Below, one piece after another: positions 21,992 through 34,551 of a stretch of 64,000 nucleotides of DNA; position 1 is the stretch's first letter; every line of letters begins with the position of its first letter. The position numbers and the translations under genes are program-made. The notes below the pieces were generated by a model. That model did not search any database, was not told the DNA's origin, and was given only the letters and a program-made list of their open reading frames with translations. The stretch spans positions 496,001 through 560,000 of the forward strand of contig LLEY01000005.1 in assembly GCA_001414485.1 (NCBI GenBank). Reading direction: 5' to 3'. Origin of the DNA: Calycina herbarum. Lineage: Eukaryota > Ascomycota > Leotiomycetes > Helotiales > Pezizellaceae.

Positions 21992-24900
21992 TCACAAATA
22001 CCCCAGTCCTCCTTGCAAACCAGCCAACTCCCCCCTCACCTCCTCAACACCAACCCCCACCCGTCCCGCAACCTCCGCCCGTCTCTGACTACCCAGCTCA
22101 CACCACCTCCCCAAAATCCCCCCATCAACCACCGCTCTACCCCCCGTGATACCCTCCGGCGCATCACGATCCACCCGATAAGCCCTAGGATTCAACCCAC
22201 AAGGATGGTAAAGTGTATTCGTCAAATGACTCGCTAACGTTGACAGTCTTCGATACTGAGATTCCGAGAGAGAAGAGAGGATCGAGATAGTTCCCGTAGA
22301 GGAGGTGATGAGGAGTTGTTGTGCCGGTATAGTGGCTTCTGCTGCAACCGCGGAGGCATCAGGAGAGGGAGGGAGAAGAGTGGTAGGTGTGGTGCGGGGG
22401 AGAAGCGTGAGGGTTGTGGGGAGGTGGCCGCCTAGGGAGAAGGTTGTTCTATGGAGGAGGAGGTGGCCGTGGAGGGATTTGGGGTCTGTCAAAATTCATT
22501 AGTACATATCACCAAAATAAAGAGAAGGGGAAACTTACGCTCAGGATCAAACTGCATAACATGCAAATTACAATCCGCATCCGCAGCAACAACATACAAC
22601 TCCTTCCCATCCGGCAAAAGATCCGCCGTCAAAACCTCCATCTTCGTCGCACTTTTCCCAAAAAGCATCATCTTGTACGGTTCCTCCGTGTATCCCACAA
22701 ACCAAACGCCTTTCACAGCATCGGAAAGTACGCACAGTCCTGTACCACGAAGTTCCTTGACGGCTGTAACGTAGCAATTCATATCCATGAATGCTACGGG
22801 AAGTAAAGTCCCATCTTCTTTCAAACCACGAACCATACATTTTTGACCTTGAGCTACGAGCATAAATCCCTGCGTCCCAATTTCAGAAACTCCCGTGATC
22901 GCACCGCGAGGAATATCTTCTCGAGCAATGAGTTTCAGCTTCTTATTGGTTTCTGGTCGACCCGGTTCAGGGACTACACTAACGACATCGTAAACATAAA
23001 GTCTTCCTTTGATAGCGAGGTCTTCGCCCTTGGATAACGCAGTGCCGACTGTGACTAGTTGTCTCCGCTCATTCGTAGATTCGGAAACTTCAAGATTGAG
23101 AGTTTTGACACACATGATGACTTCGTAAGGATCCATACTGACGGTATCGATAACGGTCCAGTTTGTGGGGTTGATCAAGCGGAGATAACCTTGTTCCATT
23201 GTAGGCTTGAAGGAGATTTCCTCGCGCTGCCAGTCTCGTTTGTGATCATCGTCCTTGGGGAGCTCGAAATCAGTGCGAGTGCTTGTGCCAGCGACATAAC
23301 ACTCCATCGGTGGATGATAAGCAAGAGCATGAATGTTTTCATTCAGAGGAACCTTTTGTAAGGAGACTCCAAGCTGTGCGAAATCAGTGTTTTCGGGCAG
23401 CTGCGCTACTCGAGCAATTCCATTTACATCAGCGTAGATGAAGCCTCTATCACATCCACTCGTGTGGAAGCTACTCATTCCTCTGACACCAACACCTTGA
23501 AGACCTATGACTTTAGGCGTGCTTTTGGCACTTTTGATGACGAAGCTGGGGGAGCCACCTGGAAGAAAGACTGTGCTATAGCCGCCCACATTTTCGATAG
23601 CTCGCATCGGTTCGTCTCTCGTCTCATTGCCCTCTTCAGAAGTTTCTACAGCCGAGACTTCTGGGTTCTTGGCTAGGTGTGGGTTGTGAATCTTCAAGAA
23701 GTGTAGACTCGAAGAAAGAGACTTTGGAGAGGCTTCTGAGTTGACTCGGAAAGGTTCGTATATGGTAAGATCATCAGTGGAGGGTCGCAACTACCCATTA
23801 TTAGCACATCTCCCCATCGCATGGCAGTTCCAAGTACTTACAATGAGGTAAGGACTTTTGGAGACAGAGTCACCAAGATCAGCAACGATAATCTCAGTCA
23901 AGGTCTCCCGAGCAGCAGATCTCCTTGCAGCATAATCTGCAGAGAGAACAGGTGGAACAAAGCATAAGCCCTCTGCTACGTAAACAGGTTTTGACAGGTC
24001 AGGGAGAGCGTAAATCTAGGAACGTCAGTAACCTACCAGATAAGGTTGAACTTGCTTTCTTACATGAAGTGCGCCACCAGCACTGAGTAAAAACATCATG
24101 ATGTTCTGTCCATATCCTGGGCTCTTATCTGGTTGCACATTGGCAAATGTGCCTGTGGTATCCTTATACAAACATCCAGTGAGCCATTTCGTAGTCAAAA
24201 GAGCTTCATCCTCTCTCTCGACCTCTTCAAGATCATAACTATCGTCGCAATACGCAACATAGATACTCGCATCGTCTCGAATCAAGAGTATAAATGGGTC
24301 GGCCAAACTCGCGCTGACAATATTCGGTTCAGCACCAGTATCTTCATCTTCCATCTCCAGAATTTGCGCTAGACCAAGATCTGAGAATACGAAGTCAGCA
24401 TTTATCCGTAACCGGTGCATTTATAGAATAAGACGTCGCGAATACAGATGACACAGTTGCATGTTGGTAAAAAGCTTTTCATTGATGCTATAGGATAGTA
24501 CATATTCCATAATAGCCCCAAAAAGCAAATGATGGATCCACATAACCAATCCACAGAAAGCTGTAACAGTTCTTGCTTGTTGTCTCGTCAAAGTAAAGGG
24601 TATATAGCTTGAAGGAGGGGTGGAAAGAAAAATCTTGAACTCACCACCGTCATACGCTCTTACTTGCGTTTTCACCACCTGGATAATACGCATACCGTTA
24701 CCCAAAGTTCCTGCTTCGATGGTCGCTCCGACGTCCGAGGAGTATTCAGGGGTCGTTAATTCCTCGAAGCCCGCATCGGTCAGTACATACACATCCGATT
24801 TCTCTGTGTCGTCAATCTTTTTTGAGACAATCATGATCCGGTCGAATTGTGCATCATTGCCGTAGTCACCACTGAGCTCAGTCTTTTCTTTGGATGTTTG

Positions 24901-26748
24901 AAGACCCTTTACAGTCGGTCTTTTGGCCGACATTGTCCACAATCCTCGAGCTTCTGCAAACTCGAATTTTCCCATAACCTTGGGTTGAATACTTCTATGG
25001 ATAACAGCCAGGGAGCCTCCTCTGTTTTTTCCAGTGGCAACAACCAACTGGAGGTCACTCCTGACATCTTCAGATGTGCGTTTCTCCTCATCGTTTTGGT
25101 AAAGAGCAGAGCTCCCAAGAACAACGTCTATTATTGGGGCAATGCTGACAAGGGAATCGTGTATCTGAAAGACATAATCGCCAGCTTTGCTACTGGTGGC
25201 CTCTGCAGGGTTGGAGGCAGCTTGGGTGGTAGCGGGTGCAACCCCATAGAGCTCGTCATCAGGATCATCGTCGTCTTCCTCCTCCTCGTCATCGAGGAGT
25301 TCCTCATCAATGCCCTCAATGAAGTCTAGGCGTGATTTTCTTCGAGATACCTGATTAGACTTCCGGGTCCAACCCAGCACAACAGAATCAGCACCTTCGC
25401 TACCAACAAACAAAGCATTTGTGCCAAGTTGACTGATTGTTGAAGCACCACTGGACAGGACTAGACCACCAGACTCTTTCGCAACTCGTCGGATACTCAA
25501 TCCAGAGACAGATCTTCCATCCATGCGGAAACTCAGGATAGCAAGCTCACCAGATTGAAGAATTATAAGCATTTCACCATTTTGAATGGACAACTGTTCA
25601 ATTTCACAAAACTCAAGCCGCATATCAAGATCTGCTTGATTTACGAGGGCGAACGAGGTCGACTGTTTTGCAAATGGGTTTACGGCTACTCCGTTGGCCT
25701 TGCCCGCTTGGTCGATATGAATCAATTCGTTGCCACCCACCAACAGAGCTCCGCCAACTGGAGCGGGAAGTGGCACAATCTTGAAAAGATCAAAAGGTAG
25801 ACCTCCTACAGACAAAATAGGAGTCGACGCTTTCTGGTGTAAATCGAGGGTGAAAACCATGTATGACAGATGGTCCTTTCTTTCATGTAATAGAGATGAT
25901 GATGGCAGCTGGTTCGATGAAAGTATGCCAAAAGTCGGTTCCCGGTATTCGTAAAGAAATGCGAGATGTATTGGGTAGATTAGGTTGAGGTTGAGAGTTG
26001 GCAATCGAAGGACAAATGAAGCGCCATACGGTGTATCCGCCTTGTCGCTATCGCCGTTGGTGATCTTCGCTGCTCCTTGACTCTCTGGTCGCGGTCCATC
26101 CAATTCCTCGTCCCAATCGTCCATGTTTACATCTTCATCTCCTTGCTTGAAAGGCAGAATTGCAAGATTGCGTGCGCCAAACTTCAGGGCAGCACATCTG
26201 TTTCCAGGGTCTGCTGTCAAGTAATTGACAGAGTCCCCAACATCTGTTGTCCATGGGCTCCCCTGAAGATCATCTTGTTCGTAGTAATGGATGGAGATTG
26301 TTGATATTCCAGGGCGTTCAGGGTCCCACTCCACCAGACTGAGCTTCGCATCCTTGAATCCGACAAGCAGCCCTTCCCCGCCTGATTTGGAAGAAAGAGT
26401 CTTGATCCGGGCCAAAGATGTGATGGTCCCCGAGATGTTGTATTCTGCAATGAGGACCAGCTTCGTTTTGGTGGATCGTGCTGGAGGGCGGGCGATTGAA
26501 TCGGGACCTAGGAATGAGGATTCCAAGCCATCGTCGTCGTTTGCTCTTCTGTCGAAGACTTTGTCCTCCTTGGCCGCCTTTTCCTCCTCTGTTGGCTCGT
26601 CGGCCTCGACTGATATGGTCTTGAGGGAGAAGATCTGGAGCAGGGAGGTCTTTGCGACAATGAGGTTGTTCGACTCGGCGGACAGAAAGGGCAGTCGTAG
26701 GGAGTGGGAGACAGCTGTAGGAGGTGTCAGCTCCGTGTAGCATTGCAT
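21992..26748 (-). CDS. CFT1: Cleavage and polyadenylation factor subunit CFT1 (CPSF160)
   Basis: Five exons (26748-24645, 24380-24064, 24015-23842, 23790-22539, 22485-21992) encode 1,446 residues, the normal size for fungal Cft1. Cft1/CPSF160 is the large beta-propeller scaffold of the nuclear mRNA 3'-end processing complex and helps recognise the polyadenylation signal. The start MQCYTELTPPTAVSHSL is the usual fungal Cft1 N-terminus. An acidic, disordered insert (DEELLDDEEEEDDDDPDDEL) sits near residue 480. The C-terminal third is the CPSF_A-type region (AREDIPRGAITGVSEIG, VLTADLLPDGKELYVVAADA, MQFDPEHPKSLHGHLLL across the last junction). Intron 1 is long for this window (264 nt), with donor GTGAGT and acceptor TTCTCAG; splicing there restores the conserved YDGDLGLAQILEMEDEDTG. 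It is divergent from the LMBD1-type gene over 522 bp. Confidence 0.93.
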
Positions 26749-27270
26749 TATGAGAGATGCAAGCAGTGGGTCGTGAGCCTCATCTCAATCAGTAGTGTGG
26801 AGCTGTAATAAGATCGGAATTGTTAGACGTGAGTTTTGGAGAGAATTGTTGTTACTGATGTTTTGCGCCGCCATTAGTATTCACAGCGAATCACCATCCG
26901 ATTGCCAAGAATGCAATGCAGGGATGGGGAGTCCAGAGCTCCTTCCTTCCCTCAACCCTGTTTAATAGGAAACGACGTCAGCGTCTACTATGTCAATGTC
27001 TGCCTGCAACTGAAATCGCAGCTGGTTCTTGACTTGACAGGATATTAAGTTAGCATTTATATCTTCAAGTATCGCTACGCTACCCGAAGGATCTCTGGTA
27101 GATCAACTGGAATCTGGTAAGTCGTTCCAACTGAAGAGCGCCCCAGCTCCACTGACAGACGCGACTTAGCATTTACACTCAGGATTCCATTCCATCGCCA
27201 CATTTACTCCGTACTTCACATCTCCCACCAAAGCGCATCGCATCGCATCGCATCCCATCGCAACCCAACT
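26749..27270. promoter_or_regulatory. Divergent promoter region, CFT1 / LMBD1-type gene
   Basis: 522 bp between two divergent start codons. Near 27236-27260 there is a short CATCG-type repeat (CGCATCGCATCGCATCCCATCG) just before the plus-strand ATG, within the probable 5' UTR. No named factor site was identified. Confidence 0.45.
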
Positions 27271-29108
27271 ATGGCTCTGATCCAAACAGCCTTCATCTGG
27301 GTGGCATATGCCGTCGCCGTAGGCCTCGTAGCTCTCATTGCCGCCATCTTCGCATACACATACCAAACCCCTCGGGACCGCTCGGCGCTCGTGTCTACTA
27401 TCACCATCATCACCTTGACTTCTCTCCTGGCAACTGTCCTGCTTCTTCCGGTCGACATTGCCTTGGTCAGCTCAACGACCTCCACGAAGCTCGGCAGAAA
27501 GAAGGATTGGGCTACCCCGGAATCCGTGGAAAACATCCTCTACACCCTCAAGATTGTTTACTATGCGCTCTACAGCTTGGATGCCGTCCTCTGCTTGTTG
27601 GTCGTGCCATTTACCTATTTTTATTACGAAGAATATGACGAGGTAGATGCCGAAGAAGGAAACCAGACCATTGCATCAAAGGCACTTGGCGCATTGAAGT
27701 ACACCTTGGCATTTGTGGTATTGGTGGTAATTCTCTTCCTGGTCGGTTTCTTCGTGCCAGTCGCAAGGGATCGCAATGGAGCCCATATGGATCTGGATTA
27801 TTTCAAGCGCCTACTGGCTGAAAACCGTGGCGAGAGAGCCTTGACTTTCGCTCTTGGATTGCTCATTTGTCTGGGAACTCTTCTTTATGTTCTATATACT
27901 GCCGTTGGATTGGCACTACTTCCTATTTCTTTCATCAAATCCGCACCTTCCATCAGTGCTCCTCAACTATCCGAGACCACTGCTTCGGCTCTCGAGCAGA
28001 ACCGTGAGAGACAGCGTCAACTAGAAGGTCGAAATGCCGGACGGGATGGCGGTATGCCAGCAAAGGATCAAAGGGAACTCGAGTCCTTGGTACGCGAGGA
28101 GCGCACTCTGGTCCGCCGAGAGCGACTCGCTGCTGAGGCTCGAGGTGACGGAAAGAGCTTTATTGTCAGAGCTTGGACCAAGACATGTGCCATTTTCCGA
28201 CCTCTAAAACTCATTGGAGGTATCCTCCTTTTGTTGCTTGCAATTGTGATCTGGGTATCTATGTTGATCACTGGAATTGACAAGGCCAAGAACTCGATCT
28301 GCAAACAACACTGTGGTTATGTGCTTGGAAGGTATGTTTTCAAAGAATCTCTGTATCTTCAGAGAGCTAATTCAACTCTAGCATCAACGTATTTCAGCCC
28401 ATCAACTATATTTTTGTTCAAGCCTCCCGCGTCTTCCCTGTCGACTATGTATTGATGGCTCTTTTGGTCCTTTTCCTTTTCAGCAGTTCCGTAGCAGGTA
28501 TTGCTGCTGTCGGTATCCGGTTCCTCTGGGTTCGCCTTTTCGAGATTCGCAAGGGACATACTTCACCCCAAGCTCTACTCATGGCAACTGTCATGTTAAC
28601 CCTGATCATGCTTGCTATCAACTACTCGCTTGCAATGATTGTCGCTCCGCAATACGCTATATATGGTGCCCAAACTTTCTGTAGCAATCCAACTAGACAC
28701 CCAGACGATCAGCCAGACTGCTCAAACCACCCCGAGCTTGTTGCATCTTGCTCGGAGCTTTCTTCTGACATCGGCTCTAAGAACGTATGCACGCCAACCG
28801 TTGTTTCTACCTTCCTCAACCGGGTCACTTTCAACTTTCCGGTCTTTGGTGCTTTGGCATTCTGGGCTCAATTCGCGTTCCTCGCCGTATTCCTTCTGGT
28901 TTTCATCACCTCATTATTCAGGGCACCAAAATTGAACCTCAGTCAGCTTGACGAAGATGCAGAGGCCGATGAAGAGGAGGGTCTTCTCGCCAGCACTGGG
29001 AGAAGATTCGGAGCGACTTGGCAGGATATTAGAGGCAAGGCCAAGAAACCTTCAGGTTCCTCAGGACGCGGTATTCGAGGTGATGATGACCATATCGATC
29101 AGGATTAG
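27271..29108 (+). CDS. LMBR1 domain membrane protein (LMBD1-type, probable lysosomal cobalamin transporter)
   Basis: Two exons (27271-28331 and 28382-29108, intron GTATGT...CTCTAG of 50 nt) encode 595 residues. About nine hydrophobic segments are visible, beginning with [20 protein letters not shown], and a long charged cytoplasmic loop of E/R-rich helix ([20 protein letters not shown] onward) interrupts them near residue 245. This layout and the segment [18 protein letters not shown] match fungal proteins annotated as probable lysosomal (vacuolar) cobalamin transporters, homologues of human LMBRD1. Most fungi do not use cobalamin, so the biochemical role in this organism is open; a vacuolar-membrane location is the reasonable inference. 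The tail is acidic and glycine/serine-rich. Confidence 0.88.
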
Positions 29109-30033
29109 GATGTCGTGATAACAGGATGGACGAAATTCAGCATCAACTTTCTTCACAAATTCTTTCGCAAATTCATGTACTGGCTTAGTGCTTCTTTAGG
29201 GTGGGGTTTTCTTGTTTTTGGGAGTCATGACAAGCGGGCGTTACAAAACCCAAAGGTAACATACGAGGGAATGGTTGGGTAGCACAAGGTCTTCACATTT
29301 TCTGATAACAAATTGATTTTTCTTACCGTCATGTCAAAACTCAATTGAGGTTGTTGCCTGTGGAGGATCAGTCATTTTTATTCACGATGATCAGCATTGC
29401 AGCCAATAGCTGAATCAATGCCGTGCGGCGTATTGTCCGTATAAGCTACTGTAGCATCAGACCACATCACGAACCTACTGTGGCTTATGCTTCGTCCAGT
29501 GACAAGTTGCCCTAGTGAGCCGCGAAGACGCGCATGTTAGGCGAACCCCTCAAACAAGCGCATTCAAGCCACAAGGCCGTAAGTTCAAGGGTCCGAATGC
29601 GCCAAGGCGAGTCGATGAAGCTTCAGCTGGAACACTCGATACTCAATCCGTGTTCCTTGGCTGACAAGAGCGTTCTAGAGTTGCTGTTCCTGACATTAGG
29701 AAGGATCTAAAATATTTTCTGACCGGTCAGTTGTCCTGGAGCTCATGTCGATGTATATATTTAAAGACTTGGCAAAGCCCTTTCTGGATTTACAGCTCCG
29801 ACATATTGGCTAGCCTATGGGGCAACTTCTGGGGCTTGCTACGACAGTACAGGAGGAATGAGGTGTTGTGGGTGATTATTGTCATCCTGTTTTGACAGTT
29901 TGTCTGCCAAGTGCTTATGAGGCGAGGATGGGTTTCTTTCTTGTTCAAATATTGAGAGGTCCCCCGGAAGTTTTTGGGGGTGGCTCCATCTCACAGCCTT
30001 CAATTTTCTGAGAAGTTGACTAGTTGACACATC
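29109..30033. other. Intergenic region, 0.9 kb
   Basis: Contains the 3' UTR of the LMBD1-type gene and the promoter of the secreted-protein gene; a TATATATTTA element lies at about 29754. No gene or tRNA was found. Confidence 0.5.
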
Positions 30034-32117
30034 ATGTTTTTTCACAGCTTAATACTCTTGGTGGTGCAGTTGTGCCTTGCAGCAGCTCAGGTACTACCTT
30101 TCGCCGTTACTGGATTTATTGAAAGGTGTGTTTTGTAACTCCTTCGAGTTGACTCGCGCATACTAACACATTTAGTGCAACACCAAATGCAGGAGCAGCT
30201 ACCAATCGTGGTGGTACTGTAAGGATATCTGGATTTACTGTTATAATCCCAGATAATCTTCTCGTGGAATTTCCAGCTGCTTTTATTCCATTCGCGGAAT
30301 TCACGGCAGGAAATAAGCCTGGTCAAAATGAAGTCTCGGTATGTAAGATCTTACCTCCAGTAGCCCTCATCTCACGAACTATGGCCCTAACAAGAAGCCA
30401 TCTAGATTACTGGAAATGTAGTTAATGACCAAATCATCGCTGGTCAGATGACGTATTCTCAAATTGATCTCGAATTCGCGTCAGGAATCATCGACTCCCT
30501 CAACTTTGATGGGAGAATCGTCATTGAAAATGGTCCTACTCTTAGGATCAACGATCCCAATGCTGTTTACAGTGCTGGCTTTACGACGATTCCTATGTTT
30601 ACTGCGGATGATGAGAATCCTTCCATCACCAGTTTCAGTGGATTTCCGGTTTGTGTTCCGAGGAGTGCCACGGATGCGAAATGTCCGTCTGCTAATAGAC
30701 CGCCTGCTGGGTCTCGGTGAGTTGAATTCTTTGGATTTTACTATGAGGCGATGCTGATGAAAGAATTTCAGAATCATTCCTGATGCTACGCATATGGCTC
30801 CGCTGAAAGTTGGGGATTACATCGAATATTCTGGGATACAGTCTGGTACTGAAACTATTGTTTACAATATCGTTGCCAATATCGATATTACGACAAGTGG
30901 AACTCAACCAGGTTTCATTCGTGTGGAGGATGTTATCATTGGAGTTGCAAATGTAGACGCAAATGTTGAAGCCGCCCGCCATAGAGTACGTTTTCCCATT
31001 CCGTCTCTTGGAATTTTCTCATTCTAATCACAACTCTCAGTTCATCGGTCTAGCCTCTCGCTCAGATCAGCTCATTCGAGTCTTCGCCATCGACGAAGAC
31101 CCTTGCACAGGAGCAGAATCCGACCGTCTCATTACCTCGACCACTCCTGATGGAGCAGCCAGAAACAAGTGGTCCGTCGATGTTCCCAAAAACTCCAACA
31201 TCGGACTGTATACCCGTAACTACAGGATTACAGTTGGCGAGACCACTACAACAACTACGGATGGTATCATCGCAGGCCAATACGTCCAACCCGTAACCGA
31301 ATGGATTTTCCCCGAACTAGTAACTCCAGGTGGAGTTCCTCAATTCAATGATTTCTCCAATATCGGACCTCTAGCAAATGGATTCGGACCAATTGGCACC
31401 ACGATTTTCGGACAACTCAAACCCTGGCCTGGAGCGAACGCCCCCGTGCCATCCAAGACTAACTGTGCCCCTCCATCAAGTACAACTTCCACAACGCCAT
31501 CTCCAACCTCCACCGAACCAGTAGCACTCGTCGCAAACGCGGGACCAGACGTAGTAGCTTTAGGCGGAGTTTCCCTCCTCCTCTCAGCAAACAACACAGG
31601 CTCCGTCGTCCCCGCCTCCTCCCTCTCCTTCAACTGGACACAAACTGGCGGTCCAGCCGCCACTCTAGGAGCCACCAACGCAGCTAACCTTCGTCTTACC
31701 CTCCCCCTCGTCTCCGGCACCGCCGTTCAGAGAACCTTCCAAGTTCTCATCACCCACACGCCCTCGAACTCAAAGTCCAACGACACAATTCTCGTCACCT
31801 CCTCCGCAACTGGTCAAAACGTCTTCGATCACCCAGTGATCGACAGCTTGACATGGGCTTCCAAGCAAAGTGGCACGGCTACAGCACTAGCACATAGTGA
31901 TCTTGTGGATCCCGCTGCGAGCATGAGGGTGGTATTCAATGGGGATAATGTTGAGCGGGCGATGACGAGACAGGGGGTTAATAATGATGGGATTGTGACT
32001 TATAATTTCAATTCGAGGAGTATACCTAGGTTTACGAGTGCGACGATCAGGAGTTATGTTAATAACGTTGCAGTTGGGGGACCGGTTGTTTCGAGTACTA
32101 ATGTTGGGGCTGGTTAA
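30034..32117 (+). CDS. Secreted protein with C-terminal PKD/Ig-like domain
   Basis: Five exons (30034-30125, 30176-30338, 30406-30716, 30772-30985, 31041-32117) give 618 residues. A signal peptide is clear (MFFHSLILLVVQLCLAAAQ). The first 430 residues look like a beta-rich secreted domain (RISGFTVIIPDNLLVEFPAA, PLKVGDYIEYSGI, GNVVNDQIIAGQMTYSQIDL) that I know only as a hypothetical fungal family. A Thr/Ser/Pro linker (PPSSTTSTTPSPTSTEP) then leads into a PKD/cadherin-like domain: VANAGPDVVALGGVSLLLSA, SFNWTQTGGPAATL, FQVLITHTPSNSKSNDTILV. PKD-like domains usually serve as spacers or carbohydrate/protein-binding modules in extracellular proteins. No catalytic motif is visible and no GPI signal is obvious. 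An extracellular or cell-wall role is inferred. Confidence 0.82.
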
Positions 32118-32510
32118 GTGTTATGGGGTTTCGTATTTCTGCTTGAAGCTTGTCTGGACGTTTGGTATGTTTTGGGAGCGAGCGAGCGAGCGAGTACATA
32201 ATTTGTGGAATGGGAGGTTCGTGTACAAAGAAAAGAGATGAGAGACGATATCACGATACAAAAAGCAAAATATTGATCAACAACAAACATTTGGCTGAGC
32301 TTAAACTACCTAAAGTCAGCAAGAACTGGTTGAGCTTAAACTACCTAAAGTCAGCAAGGACCCGAAGTACTTTCTCCCCACATCCAATTATTGCTCATGG
32401 TGTGATACAAAATCAGGTTTTCCCCAGCATCCAATCATTGCGTTCCATCCCATCCTGTGATACAAAATCAAGATTCTCTCCTCTATATCACAACACTTCA
32501 TGAAACCCAT
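32118..32510. other. Intergenic region between convergent genes, with local duplications
   Basis: 393 bp. It holds a GAGC microsatellite near 32178, a 35-bp tandem duplication (listed separately), and a second imperfect duplication of about 50 bp in which CATCCAAT and GTGATACAAAATCA each occur twice (32381/32428 and 32402/32457). No gene seen. Confidence 0.6.
32292..32361. repeat. 35-bp tandem duplication
   Basis: Two adjacent copies, 32292-32326 and 32327-32361, share TGAGCTTAAACTACCTAAAG and flanking bases. They differ at only two positions, both transitions, so the duplication is fairly recent. Confidence 0.85.
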
Positions 32511-34241
32511 TCAACAACCGTCAGGAAAATGCATCTCAACAAACGCATCCTCACCAGCCTCTCCCTGCCACTCATCTTGCGTCTCCCCATCAATAACAAC
32601 CTCCGGCCAAACAGCATCAAAATGATCCCACTTGTACACTCCCCTAACGCTATTCTCTTGAATATACTCTGCACATTGTATAGCACGGGTTCTTCTTTGT
32701 TTATCGAAGGTTTTCCATCGGATGTAGTAACCATCAGAGTGAACAGTAATCATGAACGGATTAAAGCGGCTTGTCATTCTTTCAATGTCTGCACGACGAT
32801 CTCCACGGGGTTTCAGGTATCTGCTTGCGATGAAAACGAAGCTTTTTGTGTAGTGGGGGTGGACGTTGGAGATAGGTGTGATGAACTGTGGCTTTCGGTC
32901 AGGGATTTCGGGTTCCTCGTCTTCGTCCTCAGGAAGATTCGCAGGGCGTGCTTCATTGTCTCGCTCGTTTTCCTTTTCATTTTGTGTACCGACATTGTGT
33001 GTTTCCAAAGCTGATAAAGCAGCATGAGCTGCAGGTGCAGATGCTGCAGCAGGAATGGACTGAGTGACAGCAGCCGAAGTGGCAGAAGTCGTTGGGCGTG
33101 GTGGTAAGTGGTGTTTGGTTGTTTCTTCCTTACGGCTATCGTCGGTCAAATCGATAGGCTCTGATGAGGAGATCCCTGCAGGCTGCTGACCATAATATTA
33201 GCTTGCATTCTTTTTAAAATGAGTGAATTGGGAAATAAAGAGATCGTTTTCCATACATTTTTGCTTGCACCGGCTCGTTCAAAGCGCTTTGGGGAAGGGA
33301 GGTCAATGACAGAATCTGCCTTTCGCTTATTCTTGCATTGAGAGTTAGCTTTGAACAATTGAAACGACAATTAACAAGATAGGGCATTTCTTACCGTGTC
33401 TTGGGGAGCTTGAACTTCATTTCCATCATCATCATCGGAACCAAGCTGGTAATTATCTTCTAGCTCATCCTCAAATTCATACTCAAGTTCCTCCTCAGCA
33501 GCATTGGTGACACCACTATCATGCTCCTTGCCTCGCTTGTTCTGCGACTTCTATCCGTAAAAATTAGTACTGAACGTTTGGATCAGAATCTATCAATTAG
33601 GAACCGGTTCTTACCTTCACAAGCAGAGACTCTTCCTCGTCAACACCGATATCAGATCCGATATCAGATCCATAATCAGATCCATAAACAAACATCTCAT
33701 CCTCTGCCTCAAAAGCAACAGCCTTATCGCGAAGCATAGCTCTCTTAGCAACCCAATCGCCGCGTGTATCCTCCGCATCTTGGTACATCCCATTCGTCGA
33801 CTGAGGAATAAACTCCAACTTTGGAAACTTTGGTAGTGGGTACTTCTCAGGTTCTTCTACATGCTTCGCTAGATCCCTCTTATAATTGTCAGCTTTCTCC
33901 TGGTTACGCTTGTTCTCACGCTCTTCGGCCTTTGCAACACGTTGAAGCATCTGCGTGTGATAGATAATGAAGGAACGCGTAATCATCTTATTCCAGGGCT
34001 TGTATGCAGCGAGGAGGCGATCGACCGCAGCCATTCGCTCGCTTCCATCGGGATCCTCTTCATCGGTACAGTCGTGTTGAGTCTGATCTTCTTGGGTGTC
34101 TTTTTCATGCTGAACCATGGCTTGGACATATTGCGATTTCAGCCAGGAGGTTTTCCATGGGATTCCGACATCGTTGAGGCATTGTCGTAAGTATCCGACG
34201 CTTCGGTTGTTGTAGTCTTTGGGGTCCTTTGGGGGGGCCAT
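32511..34241 (-). CDS. Unrecognised charged protein, possibly SAP/HeH-like N-terminus
   Basis: Four exons (34241-33615, 33550-33395, 33331-33257, 33185-32511) give 510 residues. The ATG at 34241 has a good context (CATCATGG); an upstream in-frame ATG at 34361 would add a hydrophobic leader unlike the rest. The N-terminus (NRSVGYLRQCLNDVGIPW) resembles SAP/HeH-type helix-extension-helix motifs, which bind nucleic acids, but the match is by eye only. The middle is acidic (YGSDYGSDIGSDIGVDEEES), followed by KRKADSVIDLPSPKRFER, a nuclear-localisation-like basic patch. The C-terminal 130 residues are the best folded candidate (SFVFIASRYLKPRGDRRADI, SDGYYIRWKTFDKQRR). I do not recognise the family; a nuclear protein is inferred. 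Exon 4 could start three bases later through tandem acceptors (CAGCAG). Confidence 0.7.
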
Positions 34242-34351
34242 GATGATGGCGGTGGGGAGGGAGAAAGACAGAAGAGGGAAGAAGGATGAAGGTCGATGAA
34301 AAGAGAAAAGCTTGAGAGGGTAGAAGAGGAGAGATAAATATTTAATTTCGG

Positions 34352-34387
34352 CGCTAGTCACGCTAGTCGCGCTAGTCGCGCTAGCTG
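34352..34387. repeat. Four tandem copies of CGCTAGTCG
   Basis: Four 9-bp units (CGCTAGTCA, CGCTAGTCG, CGCTAGTCG, CGCTAGCTG) lie 110-150 bp upstream of the ATG at 34241, in the promoter of that minus-strand gene. They could be binding sites or a minisatellite. Confidence 0.8.
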
Positions 34388-34551
34388 CACCGCACCGATT
34401 GAGAGCCTATTCACTAAAGAATGAAAGTGATCTCTGCTGCGACAGCGGTAATTTAAAAGTCAGAGCGGGCGATTTACTAGTTAGTTGCTTGCGGATCTAA
34501 ATTTGAAAATATCAAAAAATACTGTCCTCCAAATGCCAACTCTGGAGAGTA

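Noticed and set aside
24381..24644. Read-through of CFT1 intron 1 as coding sequence
   Set aside because: The frame hits a stop, and splicing with GTGAGT...TTCTCAG restores a conserved Cft1 segment exactly.
29510..29610. Possible tRNA suggested by GTTCAAGGGTCCGAATGCG
   Set aside because: No T-loop consensus in the right place and no cloverleaf could be folded by hand.
34242..34361. N-terminal extension of the 510-residue protein from ATG 34361
   Set aside because: The extra 40 residues are a Phe/Ser/Pro-rich stretch typical of a translated pyrimidine-rich leader; the inner ATG has the better context.
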